A DNA stretch of 64,000 bases from Paenalicyclobacillus mengziensis (GCF_017298635.1 NZ_CP071182.1:372001-436000), one strand, 5' to 3'. Numbered from the stretch's first letter, positions 9,501 through 19,156 are shown. Program-made: numbers and translations. Notes: generated by a model not told the origin, from the sequence alone.

Positions 9501-9537
9501 TGTGAACAACTTGGGCTTTGACGCGCTTCGAATGGAT

Positions 9538-10290
9538 TTAACGTACGGACAACGCCTCAATCGGCAAGTTGAGACGTACCTTGCCCTGAATCATGTCAAT
9601 CTGTGATTGATAATACTGCTCAAGTGTCCCGACATCTGACCAGTATCCTTCAGCCTCATAGCCAAACAGGGGGATGCCCTCTTGGAGGAGCAGAGGGAAT
9701 AGTTCGTGACCGAAGTCAAACGGACGGTTGGCAGGAATGTAATCGAGAACGCGAGGCTCCAAAATATAAATGCCCGTATTAATGCAATATGATTGCCCTT
9801 TTGTCCATGTTTTTGGCTTTTCCACAAAGCGAACGATTTTACCGTTCTCAGCGATTTCTACAACCCCGTACCCGAGGGGACAATGGACCTTCTTCAGCAG
9901 TAATGTTGCCATTGCACCACGCTGCTTGTGAATCGCAACGGCCTCGGACAGGTTGAAGTCTGTGAGACCATCTCCACTCATGACTAAAAGAGTTTCTTTG
10001 GTGTTGTTGTGTACTGCGAGCTTAACTCCCCCTGCCGTTCCCATGGGATTCGGTTCCTCCTGGTATTTGAGGTTGACCCCCCACTTTGATCCATCACCAA
10101 AGTATTCACGGATGGCATCTGGCAAATAGCACACAGTAACAGCAATCTTCCGGACATTGTGTATCGCCAGCAGTTCCAAGATGTACTCCATCATTGGGCG
10201 ATCCAACAACTGCAACATCGGTTTCGGTACCCGCGTCGTCAAAGGTTGAAGTCTGGTCCCTCGGCCGCCTGCCATAATCACTGCGTGCAT
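9538..10290 (-). CDS. Sugar-1-phosphate nucleotidyltransferase
   Basis: About 250 residues from the ATG at 10290 (AGGGG lies 8 nt upstream; a GTG two codons earlier is also possible). N-terminal MHAVIMAGGRGTRLQPLTTR carries the GxGTRLxPLT nucleotide-binding signature, with KPM following. SGDGLTDFNL matches the metal-binding aspartate region, and VEKPKTW is the conserved EKP motif. It makes an NDP-sugar from NTP and a sugar 1-phosphate. The base and sugar are not certain, and mannose- and glucose-1-phosphate enzymes look alike here. Its place between the GH57-GT4 fusion and the GH15 gene suggests it supplies ADP- or NDP-glucose for glucan synthesis. Confidence 0.85.
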   Translation of the reverse strand: MHAVIMAGGRGTRLQPLTTRVPKPMLQLLDRPMMEYILELLAIHNVRKIAVTVCYLPDAIREYFGDGSKWGVNLKYQEEPNPMGTAGGVKLAVHNNTKETLLVMSGDGLTDFNLSEAVAIHKQRGAMATLLLKKVHCPLGYGVVEIAENGKIVRFVEKPKTWTKGQSYCINTGIYILEPRVLDYIPANRPFDFGHELFPLLLQEGIPLFGYEAEGYWSDVGTLEQYYQSQIDMIQGKVRLNLPIEALSVR

Positions 10291-10414
10291 CGTCACGTCC
10301 CCTTTGTATGAATGCTGAAATCTCCTGATGTCGCAATATACACAGGGGGTGACCGAACTATGCCCGCCGTATGCGGTTACATTTCCGATAGGAATATAAA
10401 ATTTTTGTGAAGTC

Positions 10415-13321
10415 TCAGGTGGTCGTCGATACGCTCAACCGGTGTACCACTTGCTCGTACACTTTCACAGTGTTTTCTGCGATGTTATGCCAGTCAAATT
10501 TACACAGACGCGACAATGCTGCTTCCGTTAACGATTGAGCCAACAGAGGATCAGCAAGTACCCGTATCACCTGTGCAGCGATGGAAATCGCATCGCCAGG
10601 AAAGGTGGTCAGTCCTGTGTGGCCATGTTCGACGATATCTCTCAGCCCGCCGACGGCGGAAGCGACGACGGGTACGCCTGCAGCCATTGCTTCAAGCGCA
10701 ACGATGCCAAAGGGCTCATACAGGCTCGGGAAGACGGTTGCATCTGCAACGCGCAACAGGAGGTTGCGCAATTCGTCGTTGGCATAACCCGTAAAGACAA
10801 CATTGTCCGAAACTCGGAGTCGCTCTGCTTGGAGCATCAACTCCTCCATCATGGGACCTTTGCCAACAATCACAAACTTTGTGTTTGGAAATTCCCGCAA
10901 AATAGCTGGAGCGGCTTCAAGCAACACATGAACGCCTTTTTCACGGACAAGTCTTCCGACAAATAGCACCATACGTTCACCTGACTGCACGTATGGATTG
11001 ACATCTCTGGCCGATGGATTGCCGCTATGCGGCAGCAACACCTCACGGGTTACTCCGTTTGGCAATATCGCCAATTTGTCTTGTGGCAATTGAAACAGCC
11101 GCATCACTTCGTCACGCATATAGGAACTACATACGATAACGCGGCTTGCCTCGTACGTCAGAACCCACTCGCGGTGGTGGATGTGGCGTTGCGTATCGGT
11201 GAAAATCCCGTGGTTACGGCCATGCTCAGTGGCATGAATGGTGGCGACAACAGGGAGAAGCGTATGTTCCTTCAATGTTTTGGCTGCCATGGTCACAAGC
11301 CAGTCATGCGCATGAATGAGGTCAAATTGCGCACCTTCGTCCTCGATGAGAGCACGAGTTCTGTCCAGCATCATCAGATTCAGTTGTAAGACAAAGTGAA
11401 TAAAGGAATCCCCGTCAGGTCTAAGGACGCGAACCCGATGCACGAAGACTCCGTCCACGCTTTCATCGAGGGGATATCCGTCTATTGCTGTGGTGACGAC
11501 ATGAACTTCACATCCGAGCATGACAAGATGGCAGGCAAGGTCGTGGACATGCCGAGACAGGCCGCCAACGGACATTGGCGGGAACTCCCAAGAAAGCATG
11601 AGAACCCGAAACCTGGACCGTTGGGGCGCAGAGATGCTGGGCGGAGACGTCTGGGTGGGGGAGATGCTGCTCCCCAACCTGGCGCTTGAATGACTGAATA
11701 GGCGTCTACGCGCATACAGACTGTAATCCATGGCCGGAAATAAGTTGTCGATGGTCTCCAACTGACTCAGGTAATCCACGTCAATTTCACCACTGTGAAT
11801 CATCTCGAACAGTGCACCAAACCGATTGACGTGTTGTTTTGTCCGGGACACAGCATAATCGACGGTAGACTTCGCATCCATAATGAATGCAAAATCACTG
11901 CTTTGAGCCAGCATGAGTTCCCTTGCAGCCTGGTTAAGCGCCCTCTTCACGATAAGAGACGGGGATGGATTTTTTGCAGCCAGTTGTCTCATTTTGCGTT
12001 CTGCGTCGTGGAGGGCTGGATATATCCAGTCATTGGTCGGATTCAGCCAGACATCCCCATATCCATCACGTCCCCAAGTCGAAAAGGACAGGGAGCAACT
12101 CTGGAAATCTGGATAGCGCGACAAGTACTCTAACGGTGTCACTGTGCTGATGTCGTCTTGGTCGTAGTACATTTTCCGAAACAGCATGTCGAGGAAAATT
12201 GGGCCTTCATACCACCAGTGTCCAAACAGTTCTGCATCATAGGTTGCTGTGACAACCGGAATGCGCCCCATCTGATGCCCTGCTGCCGCCAGCTGCTGCT
12301 GACGGGTGTAGAGGAAATGGGCGGCATGCTCTGCAGCTTTCGACCGGGCACGCTCGAAGTCATACGGTACTTTGTTCATATCCTTGCCGGTCACCCGGTA
12401 GTACTTAAATCCAGTGTTCACACGCATACCTTCAGCGTGGATGTGTGGGCCGATGTACGCTTCGTCGAGATCGAACCCGATGTCCCTGTAGTATTCCCGG
12501 TAGTCAAAATCACCAGGATAGCCATGCACGGAACTCCAGACCTGTTCAGAGCAGGCCTCGTCTCTTGCAAACGCTGCTTGACCCCATACAGCCTGCTCCT
12601 GCTCGTCACGGGAGTTCTCGCCGCTGTCTAGGATGACGGGTGAGAAGGTCGCAAACACCGGAAGCGGGCGAGCCGTATCAAAGGTGAGTGAGTCGACAAA
12701 AAAGTAGCGAATCTTAAACTCTCGCAGGAATGGAAGTATGCGCGAAGTGTATGCACACTCAGGTAACCAGATGCCGTTTGGACGCGTGCCAAAGTGGGAC
12801 TCAAAGACAGAGACAGCGGTCGAGATTTGTGCTCGCAGGGCTTCATCTGTTTCGACATACGGCAAAAATGCGTGTGTGGCTGTGCTGGTAATGAGCTCTA
12901 CCTTGCCCGTCTCATGAAGTTCGCGAAAGGCTGTAAGAATGTTCCCGTGGTAACTGCAGAAAAAATCATGAATTGAGTGAAAGCGCCGCTGATACTCCTG
13001 TGCGAGCGGGTGTATTTGTTCATCTCCTGCTGTTCGCGATACTTCGCGGGAAGCGAGATGTAACAGGTTCTGGAGGTGTTTTTCGTAGCGAGACTCAAGG
13101 AGCTTATCGTCAAGCATGGAGATGAGCGGGGGTGAAAGTGAGATGGTCACACGAAAATCTACGCCATCGTACAGGAGTTGCTGAAACACCTGTAAAAGCG
13201 GTATGTAAGTCTCTGTCATCGCTTCGAAGAGCCATCGTTCTTCAAGGCGGTCATCCTTGTCCAAATGTCGAACAAACGGTAAATGGGCGTGCAAAACCAG
13301 ATTCAGATACCCACTTTTCAC
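10415..13321 (-). CDS. Fused GH57 glucan branching enzyme and GT4 glycogen-synthase-like protein
   Basis: About 968 residues from a GTG at 13321 that has GAGGTGAG 7-8 nt upstream (a GTG four codons earlier lies inside that site). Residues 1 to about 540 form a GH57/DUF1957 module: GYLNLVLHAHLPFVRH at the start, GIWLPECAY with the likely nucleophile Glu188, and TATYDAELFGHWWYEG with the likely acid/base Asp362. From about residue 570 a GT4 glycosyltransferase begins (VLMLSWEFPPMSVGGLSRH, later LFVGRLVREKGVHVLLEA and the donor-binding EPFGIVALEAMAAG). GH57 branching enzymes create alpha-1,6 branches in alpha-glucan and GT4 synthases add glucose to chain ends, so one chain could both extend and branch a polymer. 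The fusion carries no internal stop. Whether both halves are active is not visible. Confidence 0.88.
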   Translation of the reverse strand: MKSGYLNLVLHAHLPFVRHLDKDDRLEERWLFEAMTETYIPLLQVFQQLLYDGVDFRVTISLSPPLISMLDDKLLESRYEKHLQNLLHLASREVSRTAGDEQIHPLAQEYQRRFHSIHDFFCSYHGNILTAFRELHETGKVELITSTATHAFLPYVETDEALRAQISTAVSVFESHFGTRPNGIWLPECAYTSRILPFLREFKIRYFFVDSLTFDTARPLPVFATFSPVILDSGENSRDEQEQAVWGQAAFARDEACSEQVWSSVHGYPGDFDYREYYRDIGFDLDEAYIGPHIHAEGMRVNTGFKYYRVTGKDMNKVPYDFERARSKAAEHAAHFLYTRQQQLAAAGHQMGRIPVVTATYDAELFGHWWYEGPIFLDMLFRKMYYDQDDISTVTPLEYLSRYPDFQSCSLSFSTWGRDGYGDVWLNPTNDWIYPALHDAERKMRQLAAKNPSPSLIVKRALNQAARELMLAQSSDFAFIMDAKSTVDYAVSRTKQHVNRFGALFEMIHSGEIDVDYLSQLETIDNLFPAMDYSLYARRRLFSHSSARLGSSISPTQTSPPSISAPQRSRFRVLMLSWEFPPMSVGGLSRHVHDLACHLVMLGCEVHVVTTAIDGYPLDESVDGVFVHRVRVLRPDGDSFIHFVLQLNLMMLDRTRALIEDEGAQFDLIHAHDWLVTMAAKTLKEHTLLPVVATIHATEHGRNHGIFTDTQRHIHHREWVLTYEASRVIVCSSYMRDEVMRLFQLPQDKLAILPNGVTREVLLPHSGNPSARDVNPYVQSGERMVLFVGRLVREKGVHVLLEAAPAILREFPNTKFVIVGKGPMMEELMLQAERLRVSDNVVFTGYANDELRNLLLRVADATVFPSLYEPFGIVALEAMAAGVPVVASAVGGLRDIVEHGHTGLTTFPGDAISIAAQVIRVLADPLLAQSLTEAALSRLCKFDWHNIAENTVKVYEQVVHRLSVSTTT

Positions 13322-13398
13322 GGTTACGCTCACCTCGTTGTCTAATCACTTGTCTGACCCTATACCACGGGTTTTGTCTTTCACTAGGCGCCCTTGGT

Positions 13399-13959
13399 TT
13401 ACTCCGATTGAACCACCTTCGGTTCGATGACGTGGTACCCGTCAAACTCTGCCTCGCAGCAAAACGTGCTCGGTGGTTGTAAATCTTTGAGGTTTGTACC
13501 TCTCTCTTGAAACGGCTGCACAAACCGGACGATTTGTCGCGTTGTAGGAGACTTACTAGGGGGAAGTGAGATGACATTGGACCGTAGAATGGTAAACATG
13601 TCTTTCAAAGTGGTCGTCGCAAGATGGGCGATGTAATTTCGACCCGGGGTGAGACCTTGGAAATACCAGTTGTCTGCATCAGCGTGCACGCTGTTTTTTT
13701 GCAACAGCGGTGCATTGTAGCCGTCAAACCAGCAATCGGTGACGTCATAAAGGCATAAGTAGAGGGGAAGATCATACCAGGAGGTCATAAAGTGATAAGC
13801 AACCAGAGCACGACGCTCGTCATCGACAGACCAGTACACAAATAGCTTGAATGGATTGACGGGCATGCCCATCATTGTGCTTGGGCTAACTCTCCGATGC
13901 CAGTGTTCATCGTACAAGTCTCTAGGTCTCTTGCTAGGTTGGTGCGCGTGTACACTCAT
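13399..13959 (-). CDS. DUF4912 domain protein
   Basis: About 186 residues from the ATG at 13959, which has GGGGAG 11 nt upstream. The frame is open further to 14052 but without a better site. The core (NPFKLFVYWSVDDERRALVAYH, then LPLYLCLYDVT, WYFQGLTPGRNYIAHLATTT) matches the DUF4912 pattern of a beta-sandwich-like domain with many aromatic residues, a family I recall from genes near alpha-glucan and trehalose enzymes. No membrane segment. It lies 65 bp upstream of the GH57-GT4 gene in the same direction. It could bind carbohydrate or regulate the enzymes, but no function is proven by the sequence. Confidence 0.65.
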   Translation of the reverse strand: MSVHAHQPSKRPRDLYDEHWHRRVSPSTMMGMPVNPFKLFVYWSVDDERRALVAYHFMTSWYDLPLYLCLYDVTDCWFDGYNAPLLQKNSVHADADNWYFQGLTPGRNYIAHLATTTLKDMFTILRSNVISLPPSKSPTTRQIVRFVQPFQERGTNLKDLQPPSTFCCEAEFDGYHVIEPKVVQSE

Positions 13960-14079
13960 AGCTAACACCGCTCCCCGCTCGCAAATGTGGTGTCTCAGCT
14001 CCATCTGTTGCGAACATCCATTGAAAGCTTGGCTGAGACTCATTGACAACATATGTGGAAGCGGGGAGAATATTCGAAT

Positions 14080-14658
14080 TTACGCCTGTAGGTCCTGAAG
14101 GCGAACTGGATTTGCGGTCTCCCAAGAACGCGTATCTTCCGTGCCGTTCTGGGTAGATTGAATGAACTTTGCGAGTTTTTCTGGTTTCCAATCTTCTGCT
14201 CCGACGACGATAACGACTTGGGGCTTTTCCGGCTTTAAGCGTGACAGTGCAACCTGCAAGTTCTCTAACAATTGTCTGTTTTCCCGACGCAAGAGGCGAT
14301 TTTTATCGCGGAGTTTGTTGACCATGACCAAAATCCTGTCAAGCTCAGCTTGTAATCGCTCTGGGTCGTGTTCATGACTTGCGTCTTTCGCCAGAGTCAG
14401 CTCGTCTCCGACGAACCGGGTTGAACCGGGCGGGCGTTGAATTTTTTTGTCGTGTTCACTTCCGACCTTCAGCGTAAGTTCGGCAGTCGACGGGGACGTT
14501 GTGATCCACTTATACCTGACGGCATTCACAGATTTGATGCCCTTGGCACGGGCATATTGCTTAAATCCCTCTTCGCGGCTCTTTCCCTCCGACAAGGCTT
14601 TCAAAACCATTGCGTGCAAATTGTCGATATCTTCCTGTAACCAGTCGGACGACTGCAT
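14080..14658 (-). CDS. RsfA/Myb-like transcriptional regulator with coiled coil
   Basis: 192 residues from the ATG at 14658, preceded by GGGAGGTG at the right distance. A GTG five codons upstream would place the site inside the gene. The first 55 residues (SSDWLQEDIDNLHAMVLKAL, then GFKQYARAKGIKSVNAVRYK) look like a Myb/SANT-type helix-turn-helix as in RsfA, the prespore regulator of Bacillus. Residues 105-145 are a charged heptad-rich coiled coil (LDRILVMVNKLRDKNRLLRR). The tail VVIVVGAEDWKPEKLAKFIQ is not recognised. First gene of the glucan locus, 120 bp before the DUF4912 gene, so it may control that locus during sporulation. The link is inference. Confidence 0.65.
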   Translation of the reverse strand: MQSSDWLQEDIDNLHAMVLKALSEGKSREEGFKQYARAKGIKSVNAVRYKWITTSPSTAELTLKVGSEHDKKIQRPPGSTRFVGDELTLAKDASHEHDPERLQAELDRILVMVNKLRDKNRLLRRENRQLLENLQVALSRLKPEKPQVVIVVGAEDWKPEKLAKFIQSTQNGTEDTRSWETANPVRLQDLQA

Positions 14659-14780
14659 AGACGCACCTCCCACAAGACACCTGTGTTATAAAACCTTACA
14701 TACACATCCGGGTGGTTCAGTGATTTGTCTTGATACTAGGTTGAATGTACGGAGACTGCAATGGTTAATGTGAGGTTTTA

Positions 14781-14792
14781 TCACAATTGTGA
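14781..14792. promoter_or_regulatory. Perfect 12-bp palindrome upstream of the aldo/keto reductase gene
   Basis: TCACAATTGTGA lies in the divergent region between the RsfA-like gene and the aldo/keto reductase gene. It could be an operator. No regulator is adjacent other than the RsfA-like one. Confidence 0.35.
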
Positions 14793-14944
14793 GCCGGGAG
14801 TTATGCAAAGTCTGCATTAATTCGTGAGTGGACAGCCGTTTGCGGTAATATGAACTGGGAAGTACAGCTTTTTATGCGCTTGCGGCTCGCGGAGTCGAGA
14901 AAGACGGACATCAGCAGGCAAACCACGAAAGAGGAGAGATAGCG

Positions 14945-15925
14945 GTGCAATATCGCAAACTCGGACGGACCGGTATTGAGGTCAGTGAACTGAGCTTTGG
15001 AACATGGGCTATTGGCGGGTCATGGGGTAAGACAGACGATACAGAGTCTCTCAAAGCCCTGAACCGTGCCATGGATGCGGGTGTCAACTTCTTTGATACG
15101 GCGGATGTGTACGGAGATGGGCATGCGGAGCAATTGCTGGCGCAAGCCACCAAGGGTCGTAATGACATTTACATCGCCAGCAAGTTTTGTCGCGGCGGTG
15201 ATATTCACGACCGAGCCACGTATTCTGAAGACCGTGTGCGGATGTACTGTGAAAACTCGTTACGGCGTCTCGGTAGAGACAGCATCGACCTTTACCAAAT
15301 CCACTGTCCGCCGAGTTGGGTCATCGAAGAGGGCGAGGTGTTTGAGACCCTCGATACGCTTCAACAGGAGGGGAAGATTCGCGCCTATGGTGTGAGTGTC
15401 GAAACGGTGGACGAAGGCTTGAAGGCGCTGGAGTACCCTGGAGTTCAGGCTCTTCAGGTCATCTTTAACATCTTTCGCCAGAAGCCTCTCTTTGACTTGT
15501 TTCCGAAGGCCGAGGCGGCTCACGTAGGCATTCTTGCGCGCGTTCCTTTGGCGAGCGGGCTGCTGACGGGAAAGTTTACAGCAGCACAGAAATTTGAGGC
15601 CGACGACCACCGCAACTTTAATGCTGACGGCCAGCAATTCAATGTCGGAGAGACATTTGCGGGACTGCCATTTCAAGTTGGCGTGGAGTTGGCCAGTGAA
15701 TTGGTGTGGATTCAGGAAGGCCGCGGTAACATGGCCAGAGCCGCACTCCGCTACATTCTCGACCAACCGGCTGTCACGTGCGCCATCCCAGGCTTCAAGA
15801 GCACAAAACAGGTAGAAGACAATTTAGGCGCAATCGAGGTGCCGAGCTACACAAAATCTGAGCTGGCCAAGCTGAGCGAATTCTACCAGACTCAGGTCCA
15901 TCATCAAATCCGCGGTGTATATTAA
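14945..15925 (+). CDS. Aldo/keto reductase
   Basis: 326 residues, GTG start after GAGGAGAG. The family signature is complete: MQYRKLGRTGIEVSELSFGT at the start, catalytic tetrad Asp51, Tyr56, Lys80 and His120 (NFFDTADVYGDG, YIASKF, IDLYQIHCP), and a C-terminal NADPH-binding stretch with IPGFKSTKQVEDNLGA. It reduces aldehydes or ketones with NAD(P)H in the cytoplasm. It stands alone, closed by a strong hairpin terminator shared with the convergent MFS gene. Substrate not predictable. Confidence 0.9.
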   Translation: MQYRKLGRTGIEVSELSFGTWAIGGSWGKTDDTESLKALNRAMDAGVNFFDTADVYGDGHAEQLLAQATKGRNDIYIASKFCRGGDIHDRATYSEDRVRMYCENSLRRLGRDSIDLYQIHCPPSWVIEEGEVFETLDTLQQEGKIRAYGVSVETVDEGLKALEYPGVQALQVIFNIFRQKPLFDLFPKAEAAHVGILARVPLASGLLTGKFTAAQKFEADDHRNFNADGQQFNVGETFAGLPFQVGVELASELVWIQEGRGNMARAALRYILDQPAVTCAIPGFKSTKQVEDNLGAIEVPSYTKSELAKLSEFYQTQVHHQIRGVY

Positions 15926-15975
15926 CGTGTGCCATAAGCCAGATGCCGGCGGCTAGACTGTCCGAGACACTTCAT

Positions 15976-16014
15976 CTGAGGGGACCTCATCTCCGGTGGA
16001 TGAGGTCCCCTCAG
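15976..16014. terminator. Bidirectional hairpin terminator
   Basis: A perfect 16-bp stem CTGAGGGGACCTCATC / GATGAGGTCCCCTCAG with a 7-nt loop lies between the convergent aldo/keto reductase and MFS genes. There is no long T run, so termination strength is uncertain. Confidence 0.65.
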
Positions 16015-16022
16015 GCATCCTT

Positions 16023-16042
16023 GGCCTGACGTGCGTCAGGCC
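16023..16042. terminator. Second hairpin between convergent genes
   Basis: GGCCTGAC, loop GTGC, GTCAGGCC. A perfect 8-bp stem 8 bp after the first hairpin, near the 3' end of the minus-strand MFS gene (stop at 16063). Confidence 0.5.
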
Positions 16043-16062
16043 TTAAATACTGCCAAATTCGA

Positions 16063-17325
16063 CTAGCCGGGTAGATGCCTCACGGGGTGATGAGTAATCT
16101 CATCGTGTTGCTTTGGCTTCAACCTTATCATCATGACAAACCAGATAGCGAGCAGGCTGGCAATCGCACTGACGAGAAACATACCGGCGTAATTGCCGCC
16201 AGACCACGCAATCACAAGACCTGCGAGGGGAGCTGCAATCAGTAGTCCGGCAGACTCCATGAGTGTGTTTACGCCGAACAATCCTCCGCGAAGCCGTTCT
16301 TCCAGTGCTTCGTTGTTCACAATTTGGCGCAACAACTCCGACGCCAGCGCAAAGGATACGGTCAGGTTAGCCGACCAGAAGATGCCTTCAATGCCGACAA
16401 TCACGAATACGAAGACCATGCTATGGACAAATAACCCTGCGAGAGAGAACAAACCATACAGAGCAAGGGAAACCGAAAGTGTGACCTTTGGTGAAGTCTG
16501 TCGATAGATTTTACCGATGAGAAACGCAGAGACAATCCCTGTCGCCGTAAACACAGACATGGCGAGCGCAGCATCCAACTGTGTACCTTTGGCGACGTGG
16601 ACAATAAACAATGTAAAGAATGAAGCCAAGGCCTCAAATGACAGCCAGGACAACAAGTGAACAGCGAAGTATAAGACGAGGTTTCGGTGCAAAAGGGTTC
16701 GGTATGAAGTTTTGTCTCGTTCCACTCGTGGAGCAACGGCTACTACAGGTTCTTGTACACCAAATACGGTGATAAGCCCGCCTAGTACCATGAGCGTGGA
16801 AGTCAGAACGAAGGCACCGACGTGATTGATTGTCCAAACCATCGGAATGACGAGGAAAGCAATCAAATTTCCAATCAGCCACCATAGGTTCAAGTAACCG
16901 GACGCCAGTCCCCATTTGGACGCAGGAACGACTTCCGGCATCCACGCTTGATACGGACTCGTTGAACTCTGTTGAAACAGGTAAAAGAAGACAATGACTA
17001 TCATCGCGGGCGTTGGACTGTGTAGAAAGTAGAACAGCAGCCAGGCGATTGCTGCTCCTGGCAAGCACACCGCAACATAGATTTTGCGTCGAAATCCAGG
17101 CTTGACAGTTCGGTCACTCATCCAACCAGTGAGCGGATTCATGACAAGCCCCAGGAGCCCTTCCAGACCAAGGATGATGCCGATAAGGGGCTGGGAGACC
17201 TTTAATGACTCCAGAATCGGCCCTGTAAAAACCTTGTTTGCACCGTATCCGACGTTCCTCCCGAGGCCAGCCATACCCAACCAATGGACTGTCCGTAAAC
17301 GAAAAGTTGACTTATCAACCGACAC
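16063..17325 (-). CDS. MFS transporter (SLC45/sucrose-transporter-like)
   Basis: About 420 residues from a GTG at 17325 with GAGAGGAAGAG upstream. A longer frame to 17364 has no ribosome site. Twelve hydrophobic segments are visible. The loop after segment 2 carries NPLTGWMSDRT, the MFS motif A. The N-terminal pattern (WLGMAGLGRNVGYGANKVFT, PLIGIILGLEGLLGLV) resembles the GPH/SLC45 group of proton-coupled sugar transporters. It is convergent with the aldo/keto reductase gene. The substrate is likely a sugar or glycoside, but this is a guess from family. Confidence 0.75.
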   Translation of the reverse strand: MSVDKSTFRLRTVHWLGMAGLGRNVGYGANKVFTGPILESLKVSQPLIGIILGLEGLLGLVMNPLTGWMSDRTVKPGFRRKIYVAVCLPGAAIAWLLFYFLHSPTPAMIVIVFFYLFQQSSTSPYQAWMPEVVPASKWGLASGYLNLWWLIGNLIAFLVIPMVWTINHVGAFVLTSTLMVLGGLITVFGVQEPVVAVAPRVERDKTSYRTLLHRNLVLYFAVHLLSWLSFEALASFFTLFIVHVAKGTQLDAALAMSVFTATGIVSAFLIGKIYRQTSPKVTLSVSLALYGLFSLAGLFVHSMVFVFVIVGIEGIFWSANLTVSFALASELLRQIVNNEALEERLRGGLFGVNTLMESAGLLIAAPLAGLVIAWSGGNYAGMFLVSAIASLLAIWFVMMIRLKPKQHDEITHHPVRHLPG

Positions 17326-17600
17326 GAGTCTCTTCCTCTCGCTAAGCAGGCTCTGTATATTCACATTCAGAAAAGTCTGGCTGTTAAGCCGTGATTTGCG
17401 CTAATCATAGCAGATGTCGGAGAAATATAGTTGCAGATATCGACAAATTTGCTGCGTTGAAAACAAAAAAGTGGACTGTGTCGCAGCACAAAGTGTCGCT
17501 TCACAGTCCCCCAGGGAGGAATTTATACCCAGTGCAAAGCACTGGACGTCATCGGTCTTGGCGAGTGTCGGTGCAAGCGACCTTAAGAGGGGGAAGCAAC

Positions 17601-18920
17601 TTAGCCCCCGAACTGGCCGCTTCCAAACGGATTGAGTGGATCCGATGAGGAACCTTGCCCGCTTTGACCGCTGCTTTGGGATTGAACCGTCGTGTTCGGT
17701 GATGCCATGGAGCCAAGCGTTAACTTCAGAGACATCTTGGTACTGCCTCTGTAAATATCCAATGTCACCACATCTCCTGGCTTGTGTTGGAACAGATAGG
17801 TCCGCAAGTCCGCCATATTTTGAACGGTCTTGCCATCAAGGCCGACAATCACATCGTTGGCCTTGAGGCCAGCTTTTTGGGCTTCTGAGCTGGTCACTTT
17901 TTGGACCCAAACGCCGTAATCAACTGGGACGTTTGGCCAGTATGGCTGCGGCAAGGACGACAGGGAATAACCGTCAATGCCGATAGACGGGTGCGTTGCA
18001 TGCCCTGTTTGAATGATTTGATTGGCGATGTTCAACACTTCATTGGATGGAATGGCAAACCCCATCCCCTGGAAGCCCGTAGCAACAATCTTACTGCTGT
18101 TTATTCCCATGACTTGACCCGCGATATTCAACAGTGGCCCACCGCTATTTCCAGGGTTGATGGAAGCATCGGTTTGAATAACTGCCTGGTAATCCAGGGT
18201 TTGCTGCGACTGCGGGTCCTCTACGGGCATCAGACGCGATTTTGCACTGACGATACCCGCTGTCACAGAATCGGCAAAGTCAAGCCCCATTGGAGTACCG
18301 ATAGCAATCGCCGTTTCCCCGGTTTGAATGGTGTCTGAGTTTGCAAATGCTGCCGGTGCAATGTTCTGGACATCGCTGATGGGAAGTTTAATCACAGCAA
18401 GATCGGTGTACGGGTCAGTACCGACCACAGTGGCGTTGACGTGTTTTCCGGAGGAGAGAACGGCGACAACCTTCGCTGAACCTTGAACGACGTGGTTGTT
18501 GGTTACGACATAGCCGAATTGGCCCTTTTTATAGAACAGAACACCGCTGCCTACGCCGACAGGCTGAAGCTGACTGCTTTGCGAGAAGGTGTTACTGACC
18601 TGACCGTAATTGACGACGGCCATGACCGCTGGTTCAACTTGCTTGAACACTTTGGTGATGCCGTTATTGACGGTGACATTGATTTGACTACTGGTTACGG
18701 GTGTTACGGAGGAACTGTCCGTTGTCTGCTGTACCGCGGACGGGACGAGGCTGGTCGGCAATGCACCCGTCGCCTTCAGTGCTGGGATCAGGGCAAATGT
18801 GGTCCCAGACCCGACGATGGCAGAGATTGCAATGACTGCAACCCATTTCAAACCGTTCGCTGTACCCCTCTTTTTGGGTTTCTGATATTCCGAGTTTCCG
18901 TCTGGTGTATAGTAGCCCAT
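17601..18920 (-). CDS. htrA: HtrA-like membrane-anchored serine protease
   Basis: 439 residues. A basic N-terminus is followed by one membrane segment (residues 25-48). A low-complexity linker leads to a trypsin-like domain with catalytic His143 (NNHVV), Asp173 (YTDLAVIK) and Ser259 (NPGNSGGP), then one PDZ domain (residues 330-405) and a Ser/Gln/Gly-rich tail. This is the HtrA/DegS layout of Bacillota, acting outside the membrane on misfolded proteins. ATG with AAAGGAC upstream. A TATAAT box on the minus strand at 19045-19050 is the likely -10. No CtsR or HrcA operator was seen. Confidence 0.92.
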   Translation of the reverse strand: MGYYTPDGNSEYQKPKKRGTANGLKWVAVIAISAIVGSGTTFALIPALKATGALPTSLVPSAVQQTTDSSSVTPVTSSQINVTVNNGITKVFKQVEPAVMAVVNYGQVSNTFSQSSQLQPVGVGSGVLFYKKGQFGYVVTNNHVVQGSAKVVAVLSSGKHVNATVVGTDPYTDLAVIKLPISDVQNIAPAAFANSDTIQTGETAIAIGTPMGLDFADSVTAGIVSAKSRLMPVEDPQSQQTLDYQAVIQTDASINPGNSGGPLLNIAGQVMGINSSKIVATGFQGMGFAIPSNEVLNIANQIIQTGHATHPSIGIDGYSLSSLPQPYWPNVPVDYGVWVQKVTSSEAQKAGLKANDVIVGLDGKTVQNMADLRTYLFQHKPGDVVTLDIYRGSTKMSLKLTLGSMASPNTTVQSQSSGQSGQGSSSDPLNPFGSGQFGG

Positions 18921-19044
18921 GGTTTTAACCGTCCTTTCCGTTGAAAGTGATGGACAGCAGTACAGTCAACCATTCTTGCCAAGATTGACGTAAGAAATGA
19001 CTGCCCTACACAATCATCTCTTTGTGCGTCCTTTATCTACCTTC

Positions 19045-19050
19045 ATTATA
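19045..19050 (-). promoter_or_regulatory. Likely -10 box of the htrA promoter
   Basis: Minus-strand TATAAT (plus ATTATA) lies 125 bp upstream of the htrA start. No convincing -35 is present at 17 bp. Confidence 0.4.
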
Positions 19051-19156
19051 GGAAAGGCGCGTGGATTCGTTATGGAAAGGATGTGGAGTTTATTTGGAGA
19101 TATAAAGGCCTAGTCTGACTTTACCTCATCTGAAAATGTGCCCCTTTTTAGACCAA

